Shown: piece after piece, positions 33,887-42,905 of the stretch
How positions within the stretch are numbered: position 1 is the first letter of the stretch
How the letters are laid out: every line of letters starts with the position of its first letter
Source of the DNA: Maricaulis sp039978735
GTDB taxonomy: Bacteria; Pseudomonadota; Alphaproteobacteria; Caulobacterales; Maricaulaceae
Length of the DNA: 64,000 nt
Direction: 5' to 3'
Assembly (NCBI RefSeq): GCF_039978735.1
Contig: NZ_JBDWAS010000052.1
Location: 62,001 to 126,000, forward strand
The notes under the pieces: generated by a model
Told to the model about the DNA's origin: nothing
Database searches by the model: none
What the model saw: the letters and a program-made list of their open reading frames with translations, nothing else
Position numbers and translations under genes: made by a program

Positions 33887-36025
33887 TCAGGCGGCGCTGT
33901 TCATCCGGTCTGCAAGGGCGCGGGCGGTCATCGGTGCGCCGAAATGCCAGCCCTGCAGGTAATCAAAGCCCAAGAGGCGCAACATGGCGGCCTGGCTTTC
34001 GGTCTCTACGCCTTCCGCGACCATGTCGAGATTGAGCGCATCGCCGAGCAGGGCCAGCGCCTGCAGCATTTTATTGGGACCTTCGCCCTTGCCGAGGGCA
34101 TCGATGAAGCTCTTGTCGACCTTGATCTTGGAGAAGGGCAGCATGTGCAGATAGCCCATCGAGGCGAAGCCGGTGCCGAAATCGTCGAGATTGACGCGGA
34201 AGCCGGCGGCATTGAACTCGTGCAGACGCTGTTTGGCCTGTTCGAAATCGTCGACCAGCACGGTCTCGGTCAGTTCCAGCTCGATCTGGCTGGAGGTCAG
34301 TCCGGCCGCGCCGAGCTTCTCCAGATAGCGCACGCACAGATCCGGATCCTTGAGCTGCGTCGGGGACAGGTTGATCGAAACGGTGAAGCCGGCCTGCTTC
34401 GGGATTTCGCGGCAGACGCTGTCGACAACGAAATCGCCCAGCCGGCGGATCAGGCGCGAGCGCTCTGCCACGCCGATGAAGATGTCCGGCGGAACGGCGC
34501 CGCGCGTCGGGTGTTCCCAGCGCAGGAGGGCCTCGACCGACACGATCTTGCCGTCGCGGGCGCGCGCGATCGGCTGATAGACAACGCGGAACTCATTGCG
34601 CTCCAGGCCCGCCTCGATATCCGCTTCCAGCGAGCAGCGGGCGTCCTTTTCCAGGCCAAGGCTGGCATCGAAGCACAGGGGTTGTTCCAGCTGGTCGGCC
34701 TTGGCGCGGTACATGGCCAGGTCGGCATCATTCACCAGCTGGGCAAACGTCTTGGGGGCATCCGGCCGCGACCAGGCGACGCCGATGGCTGCGCCGATAT
34801 CGAAATGGCGGCCGCCGATCTCGAACGGGTCGCGCAGGCTGGCCGACAGGGCGCGGGCAATCGGCAGGGCCTGGCTGGCATAGGCCTGACCCGTGAGCGC
34901 GCAGGCGAATTCGTCGCCGCCGACGCGGGCGATATGCACGCCGTCCGGCAAGGCTGCGCGGAACTTGTCCGACACGATCCGGATGACCTCGTCGCCGGCC
35001 TGGTGGCCCGCCTTGTCATTGACCGCCTTGAAGCCGTTGAGGTCGATATAGATGACGGCCGCCTCGCCGCAGGCAGCGGCCTGCGTTGCGGTCTCGCCCT
35101 CGATGAAGCGGTTGAAGCCCAGCCGGTTGGGCAGTCCGCTCAGCGTGTCTGTCGTTGCGGCGCGCAGGGCCCGGCGTTCATTGCGTTCCGCGCTACGGCC
35201 CAGCTTGCGGGCGCGATGAACGAGTATCTGGGCCCCGGCGAAGAAGACGATGATATAGGCCAGCAGGGGCAGGAAGCTGTAGCGCAGTGTCTCATTGCCC
35301 GGCCGCGAGGGCGTCCAGGACAATTGCGCTACGGCATGCCCGGAATTGTCCGTGATTGGCAGGCGGCTGCCGTGCGAGGGCGTTGTGTCCATCGGGATCA
35401 GCGAGACATCCTCGACGAGGAAGCGGGTCTGCATCTCGTTGACAAAGCGCTCGTCGAGCGCGGTGCCGATCACCAGTATCGGTCCGGTCAGCGGGTCGGT
35501 GGCGGCGCGGTTCTCATACTCGCCGACCAGGGTGACCGAGGCGAGGTAGGGCCGGCCGCGGACGGTCAGCATGTGCGAGCCGATGAAGCTTCCCTCGGCA
35601 TAGGCGCGCGCAAGGTCGCTGCGCAGATTGTCCAGATCGTCCGGGGTGAGCAGGTGGTCCAGAGGGGTCTGCCCGCTGTCGCGGTGCCAGGAATAGGTGA
35701 GCGTGTCGCGCGCCCGCGACATCACGACAAAGTCGAAGCCGAGATGGTCCGAGAAGGACGATGCCATACTGTCGCTGAGCACATCGACATCGCCGGCATC
35801 CAGACGTTCGAGCGCGACCGACCACCAGCCATAGTCGGCGACCCAGGTCTCGTTGTGATGGATGGTGGTCTGGATGCCGGCGGTCAGCAATTGCCGGTCG
35901 GTCTCCGCGGCGCCCCGATTGAGTGCGCCGACGAAGAAGTAGATCACCAGCACGGACGCAATCAGGCTCACCAACGTCGCGACGTTGATGTAGCGCCCCA
36001 ATTGACTGTCGAGTGACTGACTCAT
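33887..36025 (-). CDS. CHASE4-type sensor with GGDEF and EAL domains
   Basis: A 712-residue membrane protein: helix about 15-37, periplasmic sensory region about 38-245 of CHASE4 type, helix about 250-270, GGDEF domain (motif intact at 369-373, RVGGDEF) and EAL domain (EAL at 498-500, DDFGTG at 614-619, VAEGVET near 690). Both catalytic motifs are intact, so it could make or degrade cyclic-di-GMP depending on the signal. It likely controls motile-sessile decisions. No partner genes are adjacent; modA follows on the same strand. Confidence 0.92.
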   Translation of the reverse strand: MSQSLDSQLGRYINVATLVSLIASVLVIYFFVGALNRGAAETDRQLLTAGIQTTIHHNETWVADYGWWSVALERLDAGDVDVLSDSMASSFSDHLGFDFVVMSRARDTLTYSWHRDSGQTPLDHLLTPDDLDNLRSDLARAYAEGSFIGSHMLTVRGRPYLASVTLVGEYENRAATDPLTGPILVIGTALDERFVNEMQTRFLVEDVSLIPMDTTPSHGSRLPITDNSGHAVAQLSWTPSRPGNETLRYSFLPLLAYIIVFFAGAQILVHRARKLGRSAERNERRALRAATTDTLSGLPNRLGFNRFIEGETATQAAACGEAAVIYIDLNGFKAVNDKAGHQAGDEVIRIVSDKFRAALPDGVHIARVGGDEFACALTGQAYASQALPIARALSASLRDPFEIGGRHFDIGAAIGVAWSRPDAPKTFAQLVNDADLAMYRAKADQLEQPLCFDASLGLEKDARCSLEADIEAGLERNEFRVVYQPIARARDGKIVSVEALLRWEHPTRGAVPPDIFIGVAERSRLIRRLGDFVVDSVCREIPKQAGFTVSINLSPTQLKDPDLCVRYLEKLGAAGLTSSQIELELTETVLVDDFEQAKQRLHEFNAAGFRVNLDDFGTGFASMGYLHMLPFSKIKVDKSFIDALGKGEGPNKMLQALALLGDALNLDMVAEGVETESQAAMLRLLGFDYLQGWHFGAPMTARALADRMNSAA

Positions 36026-36174
36026 CCCTGTCCGCCGGCTTTTTTTATCCGTTATCGGACAAGCCTTGCACGGGAATCGTAAACACCGGGTCGACGCAGC
36101 TGCATCCGGACGTTCGAAAGCGCGGAAAAGGCTCGCTATTCCGGTATTATCTTATAAGCCACGCGGTCGTCGGG

Positions 36175-37404
36175 TCAGTCAGGCTTGCGGTAGGCGAACT
36201 GGCCGACGTCGATCCGGCCGGTGGTGAAACCGGCTTCGCAATAGGCCAGGTAGAAACGCCAGATGCGGTCGAACCGGGCATCGAAGCCCAGACCGGCGAT
36301 ATCCGGCCAGGCATCGCGGTAGGCGTCATGCCATTCGGCCAGCGTGCGGGCATAGCTCGGCCCGAACATGCAGGTATCGATCGGCACCAGGCCTGCACGA
36401 TCGGCCTCTTCGCCCAGCCGGGAGGGCGGTGGCAGGATGCCGCCGGGGAAGACATATTTCTGGATGAAGTCGACGGACTTGCTGTACTGGGCAAACAGGT
36501 CTTCGCGGATCGTGATGATCTGCAGCGCGGCCCGGCCGCCCGGCTTCAGGCAGGCTGAGACCTGGTCGAAATAGACCGGCCAGTTCTCCTCGCCGACGGC
36601 CTCGAACATCTCGATCGAGGCGATGGCGTCGAACTCTTCCGAGACGTCGCGATAATCCTGCAGGCGGATGTCTGCCTTGTGGGCCAGGCCGGCCTTGTCC
36701 AGGCGGGCGACCGCATAGTCATGCTGCTCCCGCGACAGGGTGAGGCCGGTGACGTGACAGCCGAAATCGCGGATCGCGACTTCGGCGAACCCGCCCCAGC
36801 CGCAGCCGATCTCCAGCACGCGGTCGCCCGGCTTCAGGCCCAGCGTCTCGCAGATACGGCGGTATTTGCGGGCCTGCGCCTCGGCCAGCGTGTCGCCGGC
36901 CGTGTCGAAAATGCCCGAGGAGTAGGTCATGCTCCCGTCGAGCCAGCGTTCGTAGAAGCTGTTGCCGAGATCGTAGTGGAAGGAGATGTTCCGCCGGCTG
37001 CCGCTGCGCGTATTGGCGTTCATCCAGTGCTGGATCTTGCCGATGATGCGGCTGGGACCCTTGCCGGCCCGCGCAGCGCCGATGCCGTCGAGTTCGCCGG
37101 CCAGTGCCCGGAGCAGGCCCTGCAGGTCGGAGGTTTCCCATTCGCCGTGGATATAGCCTTCGGAAAAGCCCAGCGTGCCGGATCCGGCAATGCGCAGGAG
37201 CGCGTTCCACTTGCGGATCGACCAGTCGGCCCGGTGGGCGGCATCGGCGGGCCCGCATTCAAAGCGGTAACCGCCGGGCAGTTCGATGCGCAGACGGCTG
37301 TCCGTCAGGTCCGAGAGGGCTTGGCGCATCTTTTCGCGGGCATAGCGCTGCAGGCGGCTGGCCCGGCTTTCCAGCGTGTCGGCGGATTGCGTCGTATAGT
37401 CCAT
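36175..37404 (-). CDS. Cyclopropane-fatty-acyl-phospholipid synthase-family methyltransferase
   Basis: A 409-residue SAM-dependent methyltransferase of the CFA synthase family: SAM-binding VLEIGCGWGGFAEVAI, a preceding SFHYDLGNSFYERWLDGSMTYS segment typical of the family, and ASIEMFEAVGEENWPVYF. It methylates unsaturated acyl chains of membrane phospholipids. It could make cyclopropane rings or, given its neighbours, methylate a chain on the way to furan fatty acids as UfaM-type enzymes do. ATG 37404 shares a base with the upstream stop (TGATG). It is third gene of an RpoE-type operon starting at 39523. Confidence 0.88.
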   Translation of the reverse strand: MDYTTQSADTLESRASRLQRYAREKMRQALSDLTDSRLRIELPGGYRFECGPADAAHRADWSIRKWNALLRIAGSGTLGFSEGYIHGEWETSDLQGLLRALAGELDGIGAARAGKGPSRIIGKIQHWMNANTRSGSRRNISFHYDLGNSFYERWLDGSMTYSSGIFDTAGDTLAEAQARKYRRICETLGLKPGDRVLEIGCGWGGFAEVAIRDFGCHVTGLTLSREQHDYAVARLDKAGLAHKADIRLQDYRDVSEEFDAIASIEMFEAVGEENWPVYFDQVSACLKPGGRAALQIITIREDLFAQYSKSVDFIQKYVFPGGILPPPSRLGEEADRAGLVPIDTCMFGPSYARTLAEWHDAYRDAWPDIAGLGFDARFDRIWRFYLAYCEAGFTTGRIDVGQFAYRKPD

Positions 37405-38174
37405 CACAGTCCCCTCGGCAGTGTGTCCGTACTCCCCCGGCGCGGCGCGTAAGTGCGCAGTCCCTTCAGGCGCAATCTTAACGCCTCGAACAGGATTCCG
37501 CCAACCGTCACGAGAGTGTTCAGCGGCTGGGCAAGCTGGGCTTTCCAGAGAGAACGCGTCGTCAGCGCCTGCCGTTCCGCCTGCAGGATCGCACCCATGA
37601 TGCATGCTCCGTCGCGATAATGGCGGATGCCCAGGCGCAGCGTGTCGTCGTCGCGGTCGAGCCGGAAGCGGTACTCGCCCTCGACCGGATTGAAAGGCGA
37701 GACGAAGAAGGTCTTCTCGCAGGCAAAGCGCAGCGGTTTGGCCGTGTCGTCGGGCACGTCGAAGGCATAGACCTGACGGCCACCATGAAAATTCGCGACC
37801 TCGAACAGCACCGCGCCCAGCCGGTCGTCGGCCCTGTGGCAGAAATAGACCGACACCGGGTTGAACACGATGCCCAGCACGCGCGGAGCGGCGAGTAGCT
37901 GGATGCGGCCCGGTTCGAAATCGATACCGTTCTGCTGCAGACGGCTGCGCACCCAGTCGCGCAGCGCGCCATGACCGCGGCCATGATCGGCCGCATGCTG
38001 GCTGACCGGCGCAAACCGGTCGAAGGCAAAGCCGGCAATGCCCCGGTCATCACGGCCCGCGCCATCGATATCCGTCAGCAGCGACACCATGCGGTAGCGC
38101 AGGCTGTGGCGGCGCGGATGGTGCCGCATATGCCCGACATCGCCGGTGTAGAGAGAGGCGGGAAGGGGTCTCAT
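37404..38174 (-). CDS. DUF1365 family protein
   Basis: A 256-residue protein matching DUF1365: SLYTGDVGHMRHHPRRHSLRYR at the start, PVSVYFCHRADDRLGAVLFEVAN in the middle and VSPFNPVEGEYRFR further on. The biochemical function is not established. DUF1365 genes are nearly always found between an FAD oxidoreductase and a CFA-synthase-type gene, exactly as here, and belong to lipid-modification operons of the singlet-oxygen/stress response. It overlaps the upstream gene by four bases and is coupled to the downstream one. Confidence 0.87.
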   Translation of the reverse strand: MRPLPASLYTGDVGHMRHHPRRHSLRYRMVSLLTDIDGAGRDDRGIAGFAFDRFAPVSQHAADHGRGHGALRDWVRSRLQQNGIDFEPGRIQLLAAPRVLGIVFNPVSVYFCHRADDRLGAVLFEVANFHGGRQVYAFDVPDDTAKPLRFACEKTFFVSPFNPVEGEYRFRLDRDDDTLRLGIRHYRDGACIMGAILQAERQALTTRSLWKAQLAQPLNTLVTVGGILFEALRLRLKGLRTYAPRRGSTDTLPRGL

Positions 38175-39523
38175 TCCGCAGCAACGGCCAAGGCGGGCTG
38201 AACCGGTGCAGGTGCCTGCGTCCAGGGGATGCGGGTGTCGCCGTCAGTGCAGGCCCAGGGCCGGCCCGGCGCACCGAGCGCTTCGGCGACGGCGAGCCCG
38301 GATTGCAACCCGTCCTCGTGGAATCCCGCCCCCAGCCAGGCACCGCAATACCAGGTGCGCCGATGCCCCTGCAGCGCACCGAACTGCGCCTGCGCCGCGA
38401 TCGCGGCCGCATCGAAGACCGGATGGTCGTACTGGTCCGTGTGCAGCACCTGGGCAGGATCGGGCGCGACTTCCGGATTGAGCGTGACGAGGACCGGAGC
38501 CTGCGTCGGCAGGGGCTGCAGCGCATTCATCCAGTAGGTCAGGCTGATCTTTGCCGCGCTGTCGGCCGTGCGCGCGGACTCGAGATAGTTCCAGCTGGCC
38601 CAGGCCGAGCGGCGGCGGGGCAGGAGGCGGGTATCGGTGTGCAGGATCGCGGTATTGGGCCGGTAGCGGACCGCGCCCAGCAATTGCCGCTCCTTGGGGT
38701 CCGGCGCGTCGATGAGGGCAAGCGCCTGGTCGCTGTGACAGGCCAGCACGATCTGGTCGAACCGGCTTTCATCGGCATCGGTGCGGACAGTGACCTGGGA
38801 GCCTGAGCGGTCGATCTGGCGCACCGGCGCCGACAGGCGCACGCGGCCCTTGATGGCACCGGCCAGCCGCTCGACATAGCGATGGCTGCCGCCGGTGACG
38901 GTACGCCATTGCGGCCGGTCGGACAGTTGCAGCAGACCGTGATTGGAAAAGAATTCGAAGAAGGCGCGGGCCGGATACGCCCGCATCTGGTCGACGGGCG
39001 AAGACCAGATTGCGGCACACATCGGCAGGATGTGATCCTCGCGGAACGTGCTGGAATAGCCTTCGCTCCGCAGGAAATCGTCAAGCGAGCGAACCTCTCC
39101 GGCGTGGTCGCCCCGGCGGGCATGATCGTGCAGGCGCAGGATGTCGCGGATCATGCGCCACATGCGCGGCCGGACCAGATTGCGTTTCTGGGCGAAGAGC
39201 CCGTCCGGATTGGACGAGTATTCGAACCGGCCGCCATCCAGCGAGGCAGCAAAGGACATGCTGCTCAGGGCCGTCTCGACATCGAAATACTCCAGCAGCG
39301 GCGTGAAATTCGGGTAGTTGCGCGGATTGAAGACGATGAAGCCGGTGTCCACATCGACGCGCTCACCGCCGATCTGGGCGCGGACGGTATTGGCGTGACC
39401 GCCGAGCCGGGGCGCGGCTTCATACAGGGTGACATCATGGACCAGCGACAGGCGCCAGGCGGCCGCGAGGCCGGCAATGCCGGAACCGATGACGGCGATT
39501 TTCTGTCCGCGCGCTTGTGTCAT
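38171..39523 (-). CDS. FAD-dependent amine-oxidase-like oxidoreductase (lipid-modification operon)
   Basis: A 450-residue flavoprotein with the N-terminal dinucleotide fold G13-S-G-I-A-G18 and RLGGHANTV, the pattern of the COG2907 NAD/FAD-binding amine-oxidase-like group. This group accompanies DUF1365 and CFA-type methyltransferases in proteobacteria and probably oxidises or desaturates a fatty-acyl chain. It is first gene of a leftward operon with a close RpoE-type promoter (39597-39571), divergent from rpoE-chrR. Confidence 0.88.
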   Translation of the reverse strand: MTQARGQKIAVIGSGIAGLAAAWRLSLVHDVTLYEAAPRLGGHANTVRAQIGGERVDVDTGFIVFNPRNYPNFTPLLEYFDVETALSSMSFAASLDGGRFEYSSNPDGLFAQKRNLVRPRMWRMIRDILRLHDHARRGDHAGEVRSLDDFLRSEGYSSTFREDHILPMCAAIWSSPVDQMRAYPARAFFEFFSNHGLLQLSDRPQWRTVTGGSHRYVERLAGAIKGRVRLSAPVRQIDRSGSQVTVRTDADESRFDQIVLACHSDQALALIDAPDPKERQLLGAVRYRPNTAILHTDTRLLPRRRSAWASWNYLESARTADSAAKISLTYWMNALQPLPTQAPVLVTLNPEVAPDPAQVLHTDQYDHPVFDAAAIAAQAQFGALQGHRRTWYCGAWLGAGFHEDGLQSGLAVAEALGAPGRPWACTDGDTRIPWTQAPAPVQPALAVAAE

Positions 39524-39570
39524 GAAAAGCCCTGTCCTCTGACGGCCGGAAGTGCGGCCTTATCCGGGGT

Positions 39571-39597
39571 TTACGCGGGCGGTGCGGCGGCGGATCA
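39571..39597 (-). promoter_or_regulatory. RpoE (ECF11)-type promoter of the lipid-modification operon
   Basis: Minus strand: TGATCC (39597-39592), 18-base spacer, TAA (39573-39571). This matches the TGATCC-N18-TAA pattern established for Rhodobacter RpoE. It ends 48 bases before the oxidoreductase start codon. A second, oppositely oriented copy with the same spacing serves rpoE. Confidence 0.85.
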
Positions 39598-39620
39598 CTG
39601 ACGGGTGCGCAGGCAGTCAG

Positions 39621-39647
39621 TGATCCGGCAGGGCGGTGCAATCGTAA
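39621..39647 (+). promoter_or_regulatory. RpoE (ECF11)-type autoregulatory promoter of rpoE-chrR
   Basis: TGATCC (39621-39626), 18-base spacer, TAA (39645-39647), 78 bases before the rpoE start. Autoregulation from such a promoter is established for the Rhodobacter homologue. The two divergent promoters are 23 bases apart between their -35 elements. Confidence 0.85.
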
Positions 39648-39724
39648 TCCGAAGCATGTACGCTGCCCTTCACACCCCGCCCGCAAGGGCCAGACGCGAA
39701 ACGGTCGAGACCGGGAAGGCACGC

Positions 39725-40309
39725 ATGACGCAGGACACCGACCGCCGTCGGTCCATCTCCGACGCGGCTCGGCTGGCCGGCCTGCTGGAACAGGTCGGAC
39801 GGAAGCGTGATGCGCAGGCCTTCCGGGCGCTGTTCGACCATTTCGCGCCTCGTATTCGCAGCTTCCTGATGAAACGGCGGGTTTCTGCGGCTCTGGCCGA
39901 CGACCTGACGCAGGATGTGATGCTGGCGATCTGGCGGCGTGCATCGAGCTTTGACGCAGCGAAGGCCTCGGCGGCGACGTGGATCTACACGATCGCGCGG
40001 AATGCGCACATCGATCATTACCGCAAGGCGGTTCGCGCCCGGAAGATCGATGAGCACGACCCGCACTTCCAGCCGCCGGACCAGCCCTTGCCCGACGACT
40101 TGTACGAGCGGGCCGAGGCTGGTCAAAGCGTTACCGGTGCCCTGTCGGGGCTGCCGGACGACCAGCGCCTTGTGCTGGAGCTGGCCTTCACCGAAGGCCT
40201 CTCGCACAGCGAGATTGCCGAGCGGCTGGACCTGCCCCTGGGAACCGTGAAGTCCCGCGTCAGGCTGGCCATGAACAAAATGAGACAAGGTCTTGGAGAA
40301 TGGAAATGA
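39725..40309 (+). CDS. rpoE: ECF sigma factor RpoE (ChrR-partnered, ECF11-type)
   Basis: A 194-residue ECF sigma factor: region 2 (FRALFDHFAPRIRSFLM, DDLTQDVMLAIWR, ATWIYTIARNAHID) and region 4 (LPDDQRLVLELAFTEGLSHSEIAERL, LGTVKSRVRLAMNKM). Sequence and a chrR gene immediately after it identify the singlet-oxygen/peroxide-responsive RpoE-ChrR pair. The start ATG 39725 lies six bases after GGGAAGG; the frame extends to 39605 but that covers the promoter. The stop overlaps the chrR start (ATGA). Confidence 0.92.
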   Translation: MTQDTDRRRSISDAARLAGLLEQVGRKRDAQAFRALFDHFAPRIRSFLMKRRVSAALADDLTQDVMLAIWRRASSFDAAKASAATWIYTIARNAHIDHYRKAVRARKIDEHDPHFQPPDQPLPDDLYERAEAGQSVTGALSGLPDDQRLVLELAFTEGLSHSEIAERLDLPLGTVKSRVRLAMNKMRQGLGEWK

Positions 40310-40980
40310 CCCAGCGCGGTCATGTGTTGGATGACAGCTGGTATCTCGACTACGCCGCGGGAACGCTTGGAACCGAGGCGCAGGACGTGATGATGGCATC
40401 GCATGTGGAATTGTCGGACGAGGCCCGTGGCCGCGTCGCTGCGCTTGAAACGCTCGGCGGCGCCATGCTCGACGCATCGGACGGCGAAGCGCCGCTTGGC
40501 TTCAGCGTCGAGGATATCCTGCGGCGCGCCGGAAGCGAGGCGGAAGAAGACCTGACGGTGGCACCGGTGGCAGCGGCGCCGGCCGCAGATGACAGTCTGT
40601 GCCTGCCGCAGGCGCTGCAGGATTATCTGGCCCGCACCGGCATGCCGGTGCGCTGGGGCTTCCTCGGCCCCGGCATGCGCAAGGCGATCCTGTGGCGCGG
40701 CGAGCATGGCGAGCGGCTGTGGCTGCTGCGCGCCCAGCCGGGCGTCGCGATCCCGCATCACGGTCACAACGGTTCCGAGCTCACCCTCGTCCTCAAGGGC
40801 AGTTTCTGGGACGGCGAGCAGGAGTATCGCCCCGGCGATGTCGAGGAGGCGCATCCCGGCGTCGAGCACGATATCCGTATCGATGAGGGCGGCGAGTGCA
40901 TCTGTCTCGCGCTGACGGAAGGCAAGCTGAAATTCGAGAGCCCCGTGCTGCGCGCTTTCCAGGTGTTCACCGGGCTCTGA
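40306..40980 (+). CDS. chrR: ChrR-family anti-sigma factor (variant lacking N-terminal zinc cysteines)
   Basis: A 224-residue anti-sigma factor. The N-terminal sigma-binding domain aligns with Rhodobacter ChrR (YAAGTL and the SHVELSDEAR helix). Where the known protein has H-X3-C-X2-C, this one has H33 but S37 and A40, so the zinc-binding cysteines are lost. The C-terminal cupin keeps its four ligands H152, H154, E158 and H188 with the same spacing as in Rhodobacter ChrR. It should hold RpoE inactive until stress. I chose ATG 40306, overlapping the rpoE stop, because GGAGA lies six bases upstream; ATG 40300 is an alternative. Confidence 0.9.
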   Translation: MTQRGHVLDDSWYLDYAAGTLGTEAQDVMMASHVELSDEARGRVAALETLGGAMLDASDGEAPLGFSVEDILRRAGSEAEEDLTVAPVAAAPAADDSLCLPQALQDYLARTGMPVRWGFLGPGMRKAILWRGEHGERLWLLRAQPGVAIPHHGHNGSELTLVLKGSFWDGEQEYRPGDVEEAHPGVEHDIRIDEGGECICLALTEGKLKFESPVLRAFQVFTGL

Positions 40981-41087
40981 CGATCGTGCGGCACTGCGCT
41001 GCAGTTGTCCACGGACATCAAGCGGGTATGTTGCGTTTGCGCTACCATCCGGTCAGCGATTGGACGCGAGAGCCGGTACCCGACACG

Positions 41088-42152
41088 ATGACTGTGAAAA
41101 CGCGGGCCAACAAGCAATTCGGTGCCACGATCAAGGATGTGGCGCAAAGTGCGGGCGTTTCGGCGATGACCGTCTCGCGGGTGCTGAACGGCGAAGCGAA
41201 TGTGCGCCCGGAGACCCGTGAACGGGTCCAGGCCGCCATTCGCGACCTGCGCTACCGGCCCAACCTGTCCGCACGAAACCTGGCCCGCGCGAACACCTGG
41301 TTCATCGGTCTTCTCTACGACAATCCCGGCGCCGGCTCTGTCTCCGAACTGCTGATCGGGGCGCTGAACCGGTGCCGTGAGGCCGGCTATCATCTCGTGG
41401 TGGAGACCTGCGGCGCCAGCGAAGACGACTGGGTACGCACGGTCGGATCCATGCTGGAGAGAGGCGGGTTTGACGGGCTGATCCTGCCGCCACCGGTCTG
41501 CAATCATGCCGGTGTGCTGGCGGCGATCGAGGCGGCCGGCCTGCCCTTCATCCGCATTGCGCCGGATGAGGCCGGCGATCACGGGCCCGCCATCACCACG
41601 GACGACCGGGCCGCAGCGCGCAACATGACCGCGCACCTGATCGAGCAGGGTCATCGCCGGATCGGCTTTATCGGCGGCCCGGACGGGCAGCGTGCGAGCC
41701 GTGAGCGCCATGCGGGTTATTGCGATGCACTCACGGCAGCGGGCATGGACGTCGATCCCGCACTCATTGTGCCGGGCGAATTCACCTACCGTTCCGGCCT
41801 CAGGGCGGCCGAGCGATTGCTCGCCCTGTCGCCCCGGCCGACGGCGATCTTTGCAGCGAATGACGACATGGCCTTGGCGGTGATCGCCCAGGCGCATCGC
41901 CTGGCGCTCGATCTGCCGGGCGAGCTGAGCGTTGCCGGTTTCGACGATACCCAGAGCGCCACAGCGGTCTGGCCGCAGCTCACGACCGTCCGCCAGCCGG
42001 TTTCGTGCATGGCGGCGGAGGCCGTCGGAATTCTCGCCGGCCGGCTGGATGCGGCTCGGGCGGGAGAGGAATGCGGCCATGCCGAGCCGCATGAAATCGG
42101 GTCCGAGATCATCCTGCGGGAATCCGTCGCGCCGCCCGCAAGCACCGGTTAG
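41088..42152 (+). CDS. LacI-family transcriptional repressor
   Basis: A 354-residue LacI/PurR-type regulator: helix-turn-helix and hinge ATIKDVAQSAGVSAMTVSRVLNGEANVRPETRERV (key residues at about 11-45), then a periplasmic-binding-protein-like sensor domain with VAGFDDTQSATAVWPQLTTV near the end. The ligand is probably a sugar or sugar acid. No transporter or catabolic genes adjoin it; the nearest sugar genes are the aldolase and symporter 16 kb away. The start ATG 41088 is chosen by family alignment; the ribosome-binding site is weak. Confidence 0.9.
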   Translation: MTVKTRANKQFGATIKDVAQSAGVSAMTVSRVLNGEANVRPETRERVQAAIRDLRYRPNLSARNLARANTWFIGLLYDNPGAGSVSELLIGALNRCREAGYHLVVETCGASEDDWVRTVGSMLERGGFDGLILPPPVCNHAGVLAAIEAAGLPFIRIAPDEAGDHGPAITTDDRAAARNMTAHLIEQGHRRIGFIGGPDGQRASRERHAGYCDALTAAGMDVDPALIVPGEFTYRSGLRAAERLLALSPRPTAIFAANDDMALAVIAQAHRLALDLPGELSVAGFDDTQSATAVWPQLTTVRQPVSCMAAEAVGILAGRLDAARAGEECGHAEPHEIGSEIILRESVAPPASTG

Positions 42153-42229
42153 GCGCTCGCCGCTTGCCCGCATGCTGGAGTGGTGACTAAAGTCGCGCCC
42201 CTTGCGGGGACTTCATCGCGGAGCGAACC

Positions 42230-42559
42230 ATGTCCGACTGGCGCAACAAGCCGGAAATCGATAGCGCAGCCGTCCAGGCGCTGGTCAGCGCGGTCGGCGA
42301 ATCGGTGTTTCGCGACATGAGCGTGCAGTTTGTCGCAGACCTGCGGCGGCTGGTGGATACCTACTGGGCCGCCATGGACCGCGGCGAGCGGCCGGATGCC
42401 CACGCCACCGCCCATGCCCTGAAGGGCGCGGCCGCAAATATCGGGCTCATCCGGCTGGCGGCAGTGGCCGCGGCGCTCGAACAGGACGACAATGCCGCCC
42501 GCGATGCGCTCAATGCCGAGCTGGAGGTGGCCCTGACCCGCCTGACCGAAGCGGTCTGA
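42230..42559 (+). CDS. HPt-domain phosphotransfer protein
   Basis: A 109-residue single-domain HPt protein with the phospho-histidine H62 in AHALKGAAANIGL, the standard HPt signature. It would accept phosphate from a hybrid kinase and pass it to a receiver domain. The receiver of the phosphatase encoded two genes downstream is an obvious partner. It starts 28 bases or so after a GGGGACTTC-rich stretch and begins a four-gene same-strand module. No cognate kinase is in the window. Confidence 0.85.
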   Translation: MSDWRNKPEIDSAAVQALVSAVGESVFRDMSVQFVADLRRLVDTYWAAMDRGERPDAHATAHALKGAAANIGLIRLAAVAAALEQDDNAARDALNAELEVALTRLTEAV

Positions 42560-42595
42560 CGAGCGCCCGCCGCTGGGGCGGGCCGGGGAGTGACG

Positions 42596-42898
42596 ATGGA
42601 ATACAGATCCGAATTCACCGGAAGTCCGGTCGTGGTTGCGATCGAAGGTGTCCTCACCTTCGATGATCACGAACGCTTCCGCGAACTCGTCGGCACGCTC
42701 GCCGATCAGACGCCGGGACCCGTGGTGTTCGACCTCTCCGGGCTGACCATGATCGACTCGGCCGGCATCGGCATGCTGATCATGGCCAATGACCGCATCG
42801 CCAAGCGCGGCGGCGGTCTGCGCCTGCGCGGTGTTTCCGGGCAGGTTGCCAAGGTTGTCGAGCTTTCCAGGATCGAGCAGCTGATCCCGATCGACTGA
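42596..42898 (+). CDS. STAS-domain anti-sigma factor antagonist
   Basis: A 100-residue SpoIIAA/RsbV-like STAS protein with the phosphorylation site S55 in MIDSAGIGML. It would bind the HATPase anti-sigma protein when unphosphorylated. I chose ATG 42596, six bases after GGGGAG; GTG 42590 is also possible. It is encoded between the HPt protein and the PP2C phosphatase, which would dephosphorylate it. Confidence 0.9.
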   Translation: MEYRSEFTGSPVVVAIEGVLTFDDHERFRELVGTLADQTPGPVVFDLSGLTMIDSAGIGMLIMANDRIAKRGGGLRLRGVSGQVAKVVELSRIEQLIPID

Positions 42899-42905
42899 GG
42901 CGCGG

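Noticed and set aside
36026..36174. Possible terminator in the GGDEF-EAL/CFA synthase gap
   Set aside because: A GGCT...AGCC pairing exists around 36131-36161, but it is weak and lacks a T-run on the right side.
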